DNA of 64,000 nucleotides from Defluviitaleaceae bacterium (GTDB lineage: Bacteria; Bacillota; Clostridia; Lachnospirales; WQUN01), in the NCBI GenBank assembly GCA_009787785.1, contig WQSR01000001.1, positions 12-64,011 of the forward strand, written 5' to 3'. Position 1 is the stretch's first letter; each line of letters opens with the position of its first letter. Below the pieces are notes generated by a model that made no database searches, was not told the DNA's origin, and saw only the letters and a list, made by a program, of their open reading frames with translations. The translations under genes were made by a program, and so were the position numbers. Below, in pieces: positions 43,944 to 52,872 of the stretch.

Positions 43944-44951
43944 ATGGCTAAAAGTGTTATGGACAGAGGCTCAATTAAACGTTATAGCAATGAGGCAGTT
44001 TTCGATGAATTGAGAAAAATATACGGCGGTGCCTATGATAAATACCGTAACGATTGGGAAACGGCGGGTAAATTGCAGGTGAAGGAGGAACGTCCAAGCC
44101 ATTTGTTGATGGAATTAACCTCGCATTGTAATATGTTGTGTAAAATGTGCTACCGCAATTACGTACCTGAACGTGTTGAAGGGTATATGAAAATGGAGAT
44201 TGTTGACAAGATAGTGTGCGAAGCAAAAGCCTTAAAGGTACCCAGCATATTTTTGGGGGCAGGGTCTGAATGTTTGTTACACCCTGAAATTACATTAATT
44301 TTAAAGAAATTTGCTGAAGTTGGGGCTATGGATTACTGGATGATATCAAATGGCTCATTACTTACGCACGAAATAAGTGAGGCAATTATTGACGCGCAGC
44401 TCACGGTATTTTCTGTATCATTGGATGCCGCTACGCCGGAAACCTATGAAAAAATACGGGGAAACGGGGGCAAATACAACTTGGAAACGGTTACACGCAA
44501 TATTATGGAGTTAATAAACCTACGGGAGCGTAAAAACAAAATGTTCCCAAGGATTCGCCTTTCTTACGTAGTGATGGATGAAAACGAGCATGAAGTAGAA
44601 CGATTTAAAAAACAATGGGATGAATATGTAGATATGTTTGATTTTCAAGCATTAACGGATTACGCTTTATATGAGAAAATTATTGAAGATGTCAGTATTG
44701 AAGAAGATTATCACTGTCCGGATCCGTTTTCAAGAATTGTAATAAATTATAAGGGAGATATGCACCCTTGTGTAAGTAATTTTTATCGGCCGGAGGAGCC
44801 CGTAAATATACAAGATATGTCGATAAAGGAATATTGGTATTCATCGGCGATAGAGGCATTACGTGTAGCCGTTAAAAATAGAGCGTTTCCGAAAAGTTGT
44901 ACTCGGTGTGTGGCAGCACGGCTGGCAATGGAGAACACTAAAAAGTGGTGA
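43944..44951 (+). CDS. Radical SAM protein with SPASM-like C-terminus
   Basis: This 335-aa protein has the 4Fe-4S motif TSHCNMLCKMCYRNYV near residue 60, LGAGSECLLHP and FSVSLDAATPETYEKIRG as the radical SAM barrel blocks. The C-terminal cysteines (YHCPDPFSR, MHPCVSNF, KSCTRCVAA) form a SPASM/twitch-like auxiliary cluster site. Enzymes with this layout carry out dehydrogenations or epimerisations, including on aminosugars (as in BtrN), or modify peptides. Its place between NeuB and FkbH suggests sugar chemistry. Confidence 0.8.
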   Translation: MAKSVMDRGSIKRYSNEAVFDELRKIYGGAYDKYRNDWETAGKLQVKEERPSHLLMELTSHCNMLCKMCYRNYVPERVEGYMKMEIVDKIVCEAKALKVPSIFLGAGSECLLHPEITLILKKFAEVGAMDYWMISNGSLLTHEISEAIIDAQLTVFSVSLDAATPETYEKIRGNGGKYNLETVTRNIMELINLRERKNKMFPRIRLSYVVMDENEHEVERFKKQWDEYVDMFDFQALTDYALYEKIIEDVSIEEDYHCPDPFSRIVINYKGDMHPCVSNFYRPEEPVNIQDMSIKEYWYSSAIEALRVAVKNRAFPKSCTRCVAARLAMENTKKW

Positions 44952-44957
44952 TTATAA

Positions 44958-46679
44958 ATGGTAAATGAAATCATTTCTTACCCTTTTGACAGTATTGAGA
45001 TTATTAAAAAGAAAAAAGCGATAAAGCGACAATTACGGCGGCAAGACGCCCTGCTGGAGGTGCGTATTGCCATAATGAGCGGCTCAACCGTGGGGGTTGT
45101 TAGTGATGTGCTTGAGCTTTTCTTATTGTATTTTGGCATAAAGCCAATTTTTTTTATAGGCAATTATAACCGCTATTATGAGGAGCTACTGTTTGAAAAC
45201 CGGGAGCTGTTTGCTTTTTCGCCTGATATAATTTATATACATACGTCGATACGTAATGTAACGGATACCTTTGAAATTGAAAAATTTAAGGTGATGTGGG
45301 ATAAAATTAGAGAAGTTTACGCATGTACGATAATACAAAATAATTTTGAATTGCCCGGTTATTATGAAGCTGCCCTATGTAAAAAAATAAATGAATATAA
45401 TGTGTTTATTGCTGATTATGCCTTGAAAAACAATAATTTTTATGTTAATGATATTCAGTTTTTGTCTGCTTGGTATGGTTTAGGCGCATGGTTGGACGCA
45501 CAGGATTATATGCTGTATAAATACGCGCTAAGTATAAAAGCGATTCCTCATTTATCCTATCAAATTGCAAAAATTATAAAGTCAATGTATGGTAAAAACC
45601 AAAAATGCTTGGTGCTTGATTTGGATGACACCCTATGGGGTGGAATAGTTGGGGAAATTGGCACGGAGAAAATAGAAATAGGAAGCGATACTGCCCTTGG
45701 CGAGGGGTATAAAGCGTTCCAAAAGTATGTAAAGACGTTGCATGAACAAGGAATTATCTTGGCTGTTTGCTCTAAAAATGAAGAAAAAATTACAAGGGAT
45801 GCGTTTAATAATCCCAACATGGTTTTATCCCTTGAAGATATTACCGTTTTTTGCGCAAATTGGGATAATAAGGCGGATAATATAAAATATATTGCCGCGC
45901 AATTAAACATACTCCCAGAAAGCATCGTATTTATTGACGACAACCCCGCAGAGCGTGAGCTGATACGGCAGGCCATACCGCAGGTAAAGGTGCCGGAGGT
46001 AAATAATGTAGTCGATTTTATACGGCACATTGAGGAGGCCGGATATTTTTATACTACGAGGGTAACCGAGGAGGATAAAAAACGCAATCAATATTATGCA
46101 AATGAAGTAAAGAGAGCGAATGAGGAGGAGCTGTTTGCGGACTATAGTGCCTATTTGCGTTCTTTGTGTATGACAAGTGAAATAGAGGCGTTTTCATGGG
46201 CAAGCATAGAAAGAATTGTGCAGTTAATAAATAAAACCAATCAGTTTAACTTTACAACTCGGCGTTATAGTATCCATGAAATAAATGATGTAATGATAAA
46301 TAGCCAATATATTACCTTGTATGGTACCCTTGATGATAAATTCGGAAGTAATGGTATTGTGTCGGCAATCATTGGTAAAGCCCAAGCGGATGTTTTGCAC
46401 ATTACGCTGTGGGTGATGAGTTGTCGCGTTTTTAAGCGTGATATGGAGTGTGCTATGCTTGACCGATTGGTTAAAATGGCGCGGGATGCCGGAATAAGCA
46501 AAATAGTAGGCTGTTATTACCCAAGTGCCAAGAATGGAGTTGTACGCGAATTATATAAGGACATGGGTTTTAATAAAACCAGCGAGGATGAAAGCGGCAA
46601 TACGGTGTGGGCGTTGCATACAAGCAGCTATGTTAATAAAAATAAAGTAATAAGTGTTACGCGAGGAAGGACGGTATAA
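44958..46679 (+). CDS. FkbH-like HAD-IIIC protein
   Basis: This is a 573-aa protein. It has an N-terminal SGNH-like region (IAIMSGSTVGVVSDVLELF), a central HAD-IIIC domain CLVLDLDDTLWGGIVGE with the two nucleophile-loop Asp residues (about residues 215-225) and VFIDDNPAERELI. A C-terminal GNAT-like domain (VMSCRVFKRDMECAMLDRL... YYPSAKNGVVRELYKDMGF) follows. FkbH-type enzymes dephosphorylate 1,3-bisphosphoglycerate and load glyceryl onto an acyl carrier protein; an ACP gene lies 1.7 kb downstream in the same operon. The overall layout is complete. Its product is likely a C3 acyl-ACP used to decorate a sugar (inference). Confidence 0.86.
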   Translation: MVNEIISYPFDSIEIIKKKKAIKRQLRRQDALLEVRIAIMSGSTVGVVSDVLELFLLYFGIKPIFFIGNYNRYYEELLFENRELFAFSPDIIYIHTSIRNVTDTFEIEKFKVMWDKIREVYACTIIQNNFELPGYYEAALCKKINEYNVFIADYALKNNNFYVNDIQFLSAWYGLGAWLDAQDYMLYKYALSIKAIPHLSYQIAKIIKSMYGKNQKCLVLDLDDTLWGGIVGEIGTEKIEIGSDTALGEGYKAFQKYVKTLHEQGIILAVCSKNEEKITRDAFNNPNMVLSLEDITVFCANWDNKADNIKYIAAQLNILPESIVFIDDNPAERELIRQAIPQVKVPEVNNVVDFIRHIEEAGYFYTTRVTEEDKKRNQYYANEVKRANEEELFADYSAYLRSLCMTSEIEAFSWASIERIVQLINKTNQFNFTTRRYSIHEINDVMINSQYITLYGTLDDKFGSNGIVSAIIGKAQADVLHITLWVMSCRVFKRDMECAMLDRLVKMARDAGISKIVGCYYPSAKNGVVRELYKDMGFNKTSEDESGNTVWALHTSSYVNKNKVISVTRGRTV

Positions 46680-46680
46680 A

Positions 46681-47523
46681 ATGGATAATGAGGCGACTGC
46701 GCTAAAAAAAATAAGAAAAAATATTTTCCTAACCGCCTGTGCGGGTGGGGTTGGGCATTTGGCATCTGCTTTTTCGATTGTTGAAATTATTTACGCATTA
46801 TATATAAAAGGTGTGCTTTGCCATGACAGTAAAAACCCAACATGGGAGGGCAGAGACCGATTTATATTAAGCAAGGGGCATGGTTGCTTGGCACTGTATA
46901 ATGTGCTTAGTCTTGGCGGATATTTTGAGGAAGATGAGCTGTGGACGTTTTGCCGCCCGGGGTCACGTATGGGGGGCGAGCCAAATGTTTTGGAACTGCC
47001 CGGGGTTGAGGCTTCTACCGGTTCGCTGGGGCATGGCTTGTCTATTGGCGTGGGTATGGCGTTGGCCGCAAGGGCAGATAACATGGACAATAAAATATAT
47101 GTGCTGGTTGGTGACGGTGAATGCCAAGAGGGCTCCATATGGGAAGCCGTTATGGCGGGAATGGCATTTGGGTTGGACAACCTTTATGTGATTCTTGACG
47201 AAAATAAATTGCAAAAGATGGGCTTTGTCAGTGATATTATGCGAATCAATTGTTGGGAGGAAAGGTTTAAGGCATTTGGGTGGCAGGTAAAAAAAGCAAA
47301 TGGACACAATGTGGCGGATATATATAAGCAATTAACGGGGGAATGGACGGCCGGTGTGCCGCGGGTGTTAATTGCCCAAACAACAAAGGGTAAGGGCGTT
47401 TCGATAATGGAAAACGCACCGGGCTGGCATTGGAAAATGCCAAACAAGCGAGAACTTAAAATAGTAATGCAGGAATTAGGTATAACCGAGGAGGAGCTTG
47501 AAAAATGCAAAAGGCATATATAA
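46681..47523 (+). CDS. Transketolase, N-terminal (TPP-binding) subunit, copy 2
   Basis: This 280-aa protein has ILSKGHGCLALYNVL, GSLGHGLSIGVGMALA, and the TPP motif VGDGECQEGSIWEAV with the paired Asn in ILDENKLQ. All catalytic residues of the family are present. It differs clearly from copy 1 at 26152 and has the more canonical His in SKGHG and GSLGHG, where copy 1 has SKSHA and GSLGCG. It overlaps its partner gene by 19 bases. Placement between the FkbH and ACP genes suggests a role in making an acyl or ketol unit, not only pentose-phosphate chemistry. Confidence 0.88.
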   Translation: MDNEATALKKIRKNIFLTACAGGVGHLASAFSIVEIIYALYIKGVLCHDSKNPTWEGRDRFILSKGHGCLALYNVLSLGGYFEEDELWTFCRPGSRMGGEPNVLELPGVEASTGSLGHGLSIGVGMALAARADNMDNKIYVLVGDGECQEGSIWEAVMAGMAFGLDNLYVILDENKLQKMGFVSDIMRINCWEERFKAFGWQVKKANGHNVADIYKQLTGEWTAGVPRVLIAQTTKGKGVSIMENAPGWHWKMPNKRELKIVMQELGITEEELEKCKRHI

Positions 47524-48422
47524 CCGCACTGTATGGGCTGATGCTTGGCGATAAACGGGTTTGCTCTTTATTGTCAGACAGTGGAACGGAGTATGACGCG
47601 CTTATTTTTCGTGAGTTTCCTAACCGGTGCTTTAACTTTGGTATTGCCGAGGAAAACAAGGTGGCGGCAGCCTCCGGGTTGGCTGCGTTTGGAAAAATCC
47701 CCTTTGTGTATACTACGGGGGCATTTCTTGCGTATCGGGCATATGAATTTATAAGAAATGATATATGCATACAAAAGAGTAATGTAAAGCTTACCGGAAT
47801 GGGGACCGGAATGGGGTGGAGCACATTAGGGCCCTCTCACCACACTACAGAAGATATAAGCGCGTTGCGCGCATTACCCAATTTAACGCTGTTTATTCCG
47901 GCAAGCCCGATGGAGCTGCAGGCTTGTGTTAAGGCGGCGTATGAAATAGAGGGGCCTGTATATATTCGTATGTGTATGCACGATAATGACGAGATATATG
48001 ACGCGGGCTATACATTTGTACCGGGCAAAAATATAGTATTGGCAAATGGAAGCGAAATTGTTGTTTTTTCAACGGGGAGTATTGTATCGGAAGGGCTTGC
48101 GGCGACAAAGCTTCTTGAGGAAAAGGGTGTTTCTGTAAGGTTTGTTAACGTTCATACACTTAAACCGCTGGACAAAGAGAACATTATTGCCGTTGCAAAG
48201 GATGTACGGCATATTTTTACGCTTGAGGAGCATACGGTTTTAGGCGGATTGGGCGGGGCCGTTGCAGAGGTGCTTGCAGAGGCGGGGCTGGGTGTGCCGG
48301 TAAAGCGAATTGGCTTGAACGATTGTTTTGCCGCGGGGTATGGTACGCAGGCAGAGGTTAAAAAAATGAATGGACTGGATAGTGCGCACATATTTAATAA
48401 AATTTGGGAGGCCATAAAATGA
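47505..48422 (+). CDS. Transketolase, C-terminal subunit, copy 2
   Basis: This 305-aa partner of the preceding gene has FNFGIAEENKVAAASGLAA (catalytic Glu), GMGWSTLGPSHHTTEDISAL (phosphate-side His pair) and FTLEEHTVLGGLGGAVAE. It has no lipoyl or fused carrier domain. The stop overlaps the ACP start (ATGA), so the ACP is translationally coupled to this transketolase half. That is the strongest hint that the two act together. Confidence 0.88.
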   Translation: MQKAYITALYGLMLGDKRVCSLLSDSGTEYDALIFREFPNRCFNFGIAEENKVAAASGLAAFGKIPFVYTTGAFLAYRAYEFIRNDICIQKSNVKLTGMGTGMGWSTLGPSHHTTEDISALRALPNLTLFIPASPMELQACVKAAYEIEGPVYIRMCMHDNDEIYDAGYTFVPGKNIVLANGSEIVVFSTGSIVSEGLAATKLLEEKGVSVRFVNVHTLKPLDKENIIAVAKDVRHIFTLEEHTVLGGLGGAVAEVLAEAGLGVPVKRIGLNDCFAAGYGTQAEVKKMNGLDSAHIFNKIWEAIK

Positions 48423-48664
48423 CAAGAGAAATTGTATTGGAAAGAATGACACAAATATTCCGTGACATATTTGACGACGAAAGCATTAATGTGGTTGACG
48501 CTACTCATGCCGACGACATTGAGGATTGGGATAGCTTGGAGCATATTAACCTGGTGTTGGCGGTTGAAGAAGAATTTGACATTAAATTTACCCTGCCTGA
48601 GGTTACCGATGCGAAAAATGTGGGCGATATCGTAGACATTATCGTACAACGCGGTACGTTGTAA
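48419..48664 (+). CDS. Acyl carrier protein
   Basis: This 81-aa acidic four-helix protein has the 4'-phosphopantetheine attachment serine at S39 in IEDWDSLEHINLVLAVEEEF. GGGAGG precedes the ATG at 48419, favouring it over an upstream TTG. It overlaps the transketolase stop and the MaoC start. It is a dedicated carrier within the glycan operon, not the housekeeping fatty-acid ACP, judging by context. Confidence 0.9.
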   Translation: MTREIVLERMTQIFRDIFDDESINVVDATHADDIEDWDSLEHINLVLAVEEEFDIKFTLPEVTDAKNVGDIVDIIVQRGTL

Positions 48665-49095
48665 TGAAGGAATATACATTTGAGGAGATAACGATAGGGC
48701 AAGAGGAAAGCTTTTGCGTTGAAATAACGAAAGAAAAAATGGATGCGTTCCGTGTAATTACCGGGGATGAAAACCCCCTTCACCATGATGCGGTTTATGC
48801 GGCATCTCAAGGATTTGGGGGCGGGGTTGTCTCTTATGGTTTGCTTACCGCCTCTTTTTTATCCACGTTGGCGGGTATGTATTTGCCGGGTAGGTATAGT
48901 CTTATCCATAGCGTTGAGGTGAAATTTCCGAAGGCTGTGTGTGTTATGGATAAAACAACCCTTGTTGTACGCGGAAAGGTTGCCGAAAAGCAGGATATAT
49001 TCAACGTACTTATGATAAAGGTTGCCATTGAAAATGAAGATGGTGAAAAGGTTTGCAGGGGTACAATGAAGGTAGGGGTAAGGGATGAAAAATAA
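48664..49095 (+). CDS. MaoC-like hot-dog dehydratase/hydratase
   Basis: This 143-aa protein has the hydratase motif TGDENPLHHD (about residues 36-45), with the catalytic Asp and His spaced as in R-specific enoyl hydratases, and GFGGGVVSYGLLTASFLS. It would act on an acyl group held by the neighbouring ACP, adding or removing water. It overlaps the ACP stop by one base and the SDR start by 11 bases. Confidence 0.85.
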   Translation: MKEYTFEEITIGQEESFCVEITKEKMDAFRVITGDENPLHHDAVYAASQGFGGGVVSYGLLTASFLSTLAGMYLPGRYSLIHSVEVKFPKAVCVMDKTTLVVRGKVAEKQDIFNVLMIKVAIENEDGEKVCRGTMKVGVRDEK

Positions 49096-49819
49096 AAAGG
49101 TGCTTATGGTAACGGGGGCATCTTCAGATGTAGGCATGGGGCTGATACGAAAAATACAAAGTAATTACACCCACATTATTGCCCATTATAACCGTAGTAA
49201 AGACAGGGTACAGGCACTGGAACATGAATTGGAGGGCAGGGTTGTACCCATGCAGTGCGACTTTGCTGATAAAGACGCAGTTGACGCGCTGGCACAGCAA
49301 ATTATTGACCTTGATATAGTGCCAACGCATTTTGTGCATATGCCCAATAGCCCATTAAACAACGCAAAATTTAATAAAATGCAATGGCATGATTTTGAAG
49401 ATGAAATGTATACTTCGTTTCGCTCGGCTGTTATATTGCTTCAATCGTTTGTTCCTGCAATGGTTAAACAAAAAAACGGGAAGGTTGTTTTTATGCTGAG
49501 TTATTGCTTGGTAAACACGCCGCAAATAAAATTTGCGGTGCAATATACCTGTGCTAAATACGCGCTTTTGGGGCTTATGCGGGGTTTGTCCACGGAGTAT
49601 GCCCATAAGGGTATCACCGTAAATGGGGTATCCCCATCCATGATTGAAACACGGTATTTGAAGGACGTACATGCGTTAATTGTACAAAAAAATGCCGCCG
49701 AGAGCCCTTTGAAAAGAAACTTGTATGTTGATGATGTAATAGGCGCGTTTGAATTTTTTTTATCCGAAGGTGCGAATTGTATAACCGGCCAAAATATTGC
49801 CGTGACGGGTGGAAAATAA
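49085..49819 (+). CDS. Short-chain dehydrogenase/reductase (FabG-like)
   Basis: This 244-aa classical SDR has the cofactor loop VTGASSDVGMG, the VHMPNS strand (replacing NNAG), the catalytic S in MLSYCLVN, and YTCAK as the Tyr-x-x-x-Lys pair. The C-terminus has the CITGQNIAVTGGK end typical of FabG. It would reduce a 3-ketoacyl-ACP or oxidise the matching alcohol. Tight overlap with the MaoC gene supports joint action on the acyl group. Confidence 0.86.
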   Translation: MKNKKVLMVTGASSDVGMGLIRKIQSNYTHIIAHYNRSKDRVQALEHELEGRVVPMQCDFADKDAVDALAQQIIDLDIVPTHFVHMPNSPLNNAKFNKMQWHDFEDEMYTSFRSAVILLQSFVPAMVKQKNGKVVFMLSYCLVNTPQIKFAVQYTCAKYALLGLMRGLSTEYAHKGITVNGVSPSMIETRYLKDVHALIVQKNAAESPLKRNLYVDDVIGAFEFFLSEGANCITGQNIAVTGGK

Positions 49820-49822
49820 GCT

Positions 49823-51895
49823 ATGTCATATATAAGCTTTCTGCAAATAGCCCATGTGTTGGGAATAAAAAAAGGTGATAATATTTTGGTTTCTTCGGAT
49901 ATTACCCGGTTGGCGTATTTATGCTGTTCACATGGCGAAAAATTTGACACAAACCTGTTTATTGACAGCCTAAAAGAAGCGGTGGGTGAAGGAGGCAGCC
50001 TTGTTTTTCCAACCTATAATTGGGATTTTTGTAAAGGAATTGCGTTTGATTACCGTGCTTCCAAGTCAGAGGTAGGTTCCCTTTCAGATGCGGCATTAAA
50101 AAGAAATGATTTTACGCGTACAAGGCATCCTATTTATTCGTATGCTGTTTGGGGGAGGGATAGGGAAGCACTGTATTCCCTTGCTAACAGGAGTGCATGG
50201 GGTGAGGGTAGCCCATTTGATTATTTTTACCACAACGGGTACAAAAATTTAGCTATTGATGTTGCATATGATAAATTTGCCACCTTTATCCATTATTGTG
50301 AGGAAAAGGTAGGTACTACCTATAGATATATGAAGGATTTTACCGGGGAATACATAAACGAACGCGGTGTAAGTGAAGGGCGCACCTATTCCATGTATGT
50401 TCGCCCACAGTATTATAACGTCACAACGCAAATATATAAAATGGATGAGATATGGCAAAAAAATGGTGTTGTTAGGGAATTTGAAATAAACGGGTTGCCG
50501 TTTGTATTAGTTGATATGAAAAAGGCATGTGATTTAACAGAGGCGGATATAAAATACAACCACAGTAGAAACATTGTAGCTTACCCGGGGTATGGAATGC
50601 CTACTAATACAGGAATAAGCATTCATATGCTGGCTGTTCGTCTGTTCCCTATCTGCCGTAGTTTAACGGGTAATGGTGTACGAAAAACATTAAATGTTTT
50701 ACAAGAAATAGTACCGCAAATGCAGATAAATGAAGTGCCCAGCGGCACGCAGGTTTTTGATTGGACGGTGCCTAATGAATGGAATATAAAGGATGCCTAC
50801 ATTAAAGACGAAAACGGAAGCACGATATTGTCATTTGCCCATAACAATCTTCATGTTGTGGGTTATTCCGCACCTATTGATAAAATGGTAACGCGGAATG
50901 AGCTTATGGAAATGGTGTATACACAGCCTGACCAGCCGGATGTGATTCCTTATGTGACATCCTATTATAAAGAGCGGTCCGGCTTTTGCATGACCGAACA
51001 CCAACGAGAAACGCTTAACGGGGCACGGTATCATGTTTATATTGACAGCGAATTAAAAAAGGGGTCGCTTACGTACGGGGAAATAGTTATCCCTGGAGAA
51101 AGTGAACAAGAAATACTTTTATCTTCTTATATTTGCCACCCCTCTATGGCGAATAATGAATTGTCCGGCCCTTGTGTTGCGATTCATCTTGCAAAGTGGT
51201 TGCTGGAGCAGCCACGCCGTTATTCTTATCGAATTATTTTTATACCCGAGACTATTGGTCCAATTACGTATTTAAGCCGCAATTTAGAAGCTATGAAAAA
51301 GCGGGTAATTGCCGGATTTAATTTGACCTGTGTGGGCGATAATCATGCGTATTCCTATATTGCTTCCCGTTATGGCGATACATTGGCTGACCGTGTCGCC
51401 AAAAATATTTTACGTTTCCACGCGCCCGGGTATAGGTCCTATTCCTACTTGCAACGCGGGTCGGACGAACGGCAGTATAACGCGCCGGGGGTTGACTTGC
51501 CGGTGTGTGTTATCTGCCGCAGTAAGTTTGGTGAATTTCCCGAATATCATACTTCTGACGATAATTTAGAGTTTATTTCCCCGGAAGGGCTGGGGGGCGC
51601 GTTTGATGTTTACCAAAGATGTATTATAGCGTTGGAGAATAATTATAAATATAGAATAAAATGCTTGGGCGAGCCGCAACTGGGGAAGCGCGGATTGTAT
51701 CCAACGGTTAGCCAAAAAGGGCAATATGATGAAGTGAAAAGTATGATGGATTTTATCGCCTATGCGGATGGTTTAAATGATTTAATATCAATTAGTAATA
51801 TAATAAATGTGTCGATAAATGATTTGATTCCAATTATAAAAAAATTATGTGATGTAGAATTGCTGGAAATCGGAGGAAATAAAGAACATGCGTGA
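49823..51895 (+). CDS. AAC(3)-like acyltransferase fused to DUF4910 aminopeptidase-like domain
   Basis: This is a 690-aa protein. Residues 1-260 are an AAC(3)-family N-acyltransferase-like domain (GEGGSLVFPTYNWDF, ASKSEVGSLSDAALKR, RHPIYSYAVWG, FATFIHYCEEKVG). Residues 265-690 are a DUF4910/M28-like zinc hydrolase domain (LFPICRSLTGNGVRKTL; SSYICHPSMANNELSG; FIPETIGPI; SEFPEYHTSDDN-like GEFPEYHTSDDN). A short winged-helix end follows. The first domain can attach an acyl group to an amino sugar and may take it from the operon's ACP. The second might remove or rearrange such amides. Both roles are inference from families and context. Confidence 0.82.
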   Translation: MSYISFLQIAHVLGIKKGDNILVSSDITRLAYLCCSHGEKFDTNLFIDSLKEAVGEGGSLVFPTYNWDFCKGIAFDYRASKSEVGSLSDAALKRNDFTRTRHPIYSYAVWGRDREALYSLANRSAWGEGSPFDYFYHNGYKNLAIDVAYDKFATFIHYCEEKVGTTYRYMKDFTGEYINERGVSEGRTYSMYVRPQYYNVTTQIYKMDEIWQKNGVVREFEINGLPFVLVDMKKACDLTEADIKYNHSRNIVAYPGYGMPTNTGISIHMLAVRLFPICRSLTGNGVRKTLNVLQEIVPQMQINEVPSGTQVFDWTVPNEWNIKDAYIKDENGSTILSFAHNNLHVVGYSAPIDKMVTRNELMEMVYTQPDQPDVIPYVTSYYKERSGFCMTEHQRETLNGARYHVYIDSELKKGSLTYGEIVIPGESEQEILLSSYICHPSMANNELSGPCVAIHLAKWLLEQPRRYSYRIIFIPETIGPITYLSRNLEAMKKRVIAGFNLTCVGDNHAYSYIASRYGDTLADRVAKNILRFHAPGYRSYSYLQRGSDERQYNAPGVDLPVCVICRSKFGEFPEYHTSDDNLEFISPEGLGGAFDVYQRCIIALENNYKYRIKCLGEPQLGKRGLYPTVSQKGQYDEVKSMMDFIAYADGLNDLISISNIINVSINDLIPIIKKLCDVELLEIGGNKEHA

Positions 51896-52866
51896 AAATC
51901 CTTTTAACCCTATATATAAAAAACTAAACACAGGCTTGGCTAAAACAATTTCACATGAAATGCCATTGCTTATTGATATAGAAGTAACCAATGCGTGCAA
52001 TTTTAATTGTCTTTTTTGCTATACAGGAACGAAAGCGCATAAGCGGCGTACAGGTTTTATGAGCAAGGAGTTGTTTAAAAAAATTATAAATGAGACTATG
52101 CCCTATAAAATACCATTGCGTTTTAGTCGGTGGGGGGAGCCTACAATGCACAAGGACATATTGTATTTCTTGAGCGAAACAAAGCGGGGGGGGGGCGTTG
52201 TGTCATTTGAATACAAATGGTTCTATGGTGGATGATGAATTTTGTGATGCGATATTGCAGATGAAGCTCGACAGTTTAAAGTTTTCATTTCAAGGAACCG
52301 ACGAAAAAACATATAGTGAAATGAGGTATGGGGAAAGTTTTAACAAATTAGTGGATTCGGTAAAAAGAATTTATCGAATGCGTGGCACTCTTTTATACCC
52401 TTATATACATGTAGCAACGACAATCACTTATGAGACGCCGGAAATGGTTGCGGCATTTAAGGATATGATAAGCCCTTATTGCGATTATGTTTCGGTTGGG
52501 GCAACAAATTTAACGCATATATCGTCAGAACAGATTAAATTACCTGTTGAAGCAAAAGTGTTACTTGATGAGTTGAAGTCTATTGCATCAATAAAAAAAG
52601 AGTATCGGGTTTGTAATGAAGTGTATGATAAACTATCACTAAATTGGGACGGTACGGTAAGTGCCTGTTGTGGCGATTATGACAATTATATGATAGTAGG
52701 GAATATAAATGAAACCTCAATTCAAGAAATTTGGAAAAATAGTAGTGAATTAAAACGTTATCGTTCTTTGTTAACTGATTTTAAACATGAAATGTTACCG
52801 TTGTGTAAGAATTGCTACGATACGATGAATTTAAAAGCATCAAGTGTAAAAAACAAAGGAAAATGA
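51888..52866 (+). pseudogene. Radical SAM/SPASM protein, out of frame at a 10-G run
   Basis: The first frame (51888-52235) has the radical SAM motif TNACNFNCLFCYTG and then FSRWGEPTMHKDIL. The second frame (from about 52198 to 52866) continues with LNTNGSMVDDEF, the SFQGTDEKTYSEMRYG block and SPASM-like cysteines (CNEVYDKL, ACCGDYD, LCKNCYD). Deleting one G from the run at 52186-52195 joins them as ...KRGG-ALCHLNTNGS..., exactly the conserved strand expected after the cysteine motif. The whole protein would be about 325 aa. It is therefore either switched off in this copy by slipped-strand mispairing or affected by a homopolymer sequencing error. The start overlaps the preceding gene by eight bases. 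Confidence 0.85.
52186..52195 (+). repeat. Homopolymer run of 10 G at the frameshift
   Basis: Ten consecutive G bases occur inside the radical SAM coding region. Nine (or twelve) would restore a full-length reading frame, and ten does not. Confidence 0.9.
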
Positions 52867-52872
52867 GTTATT

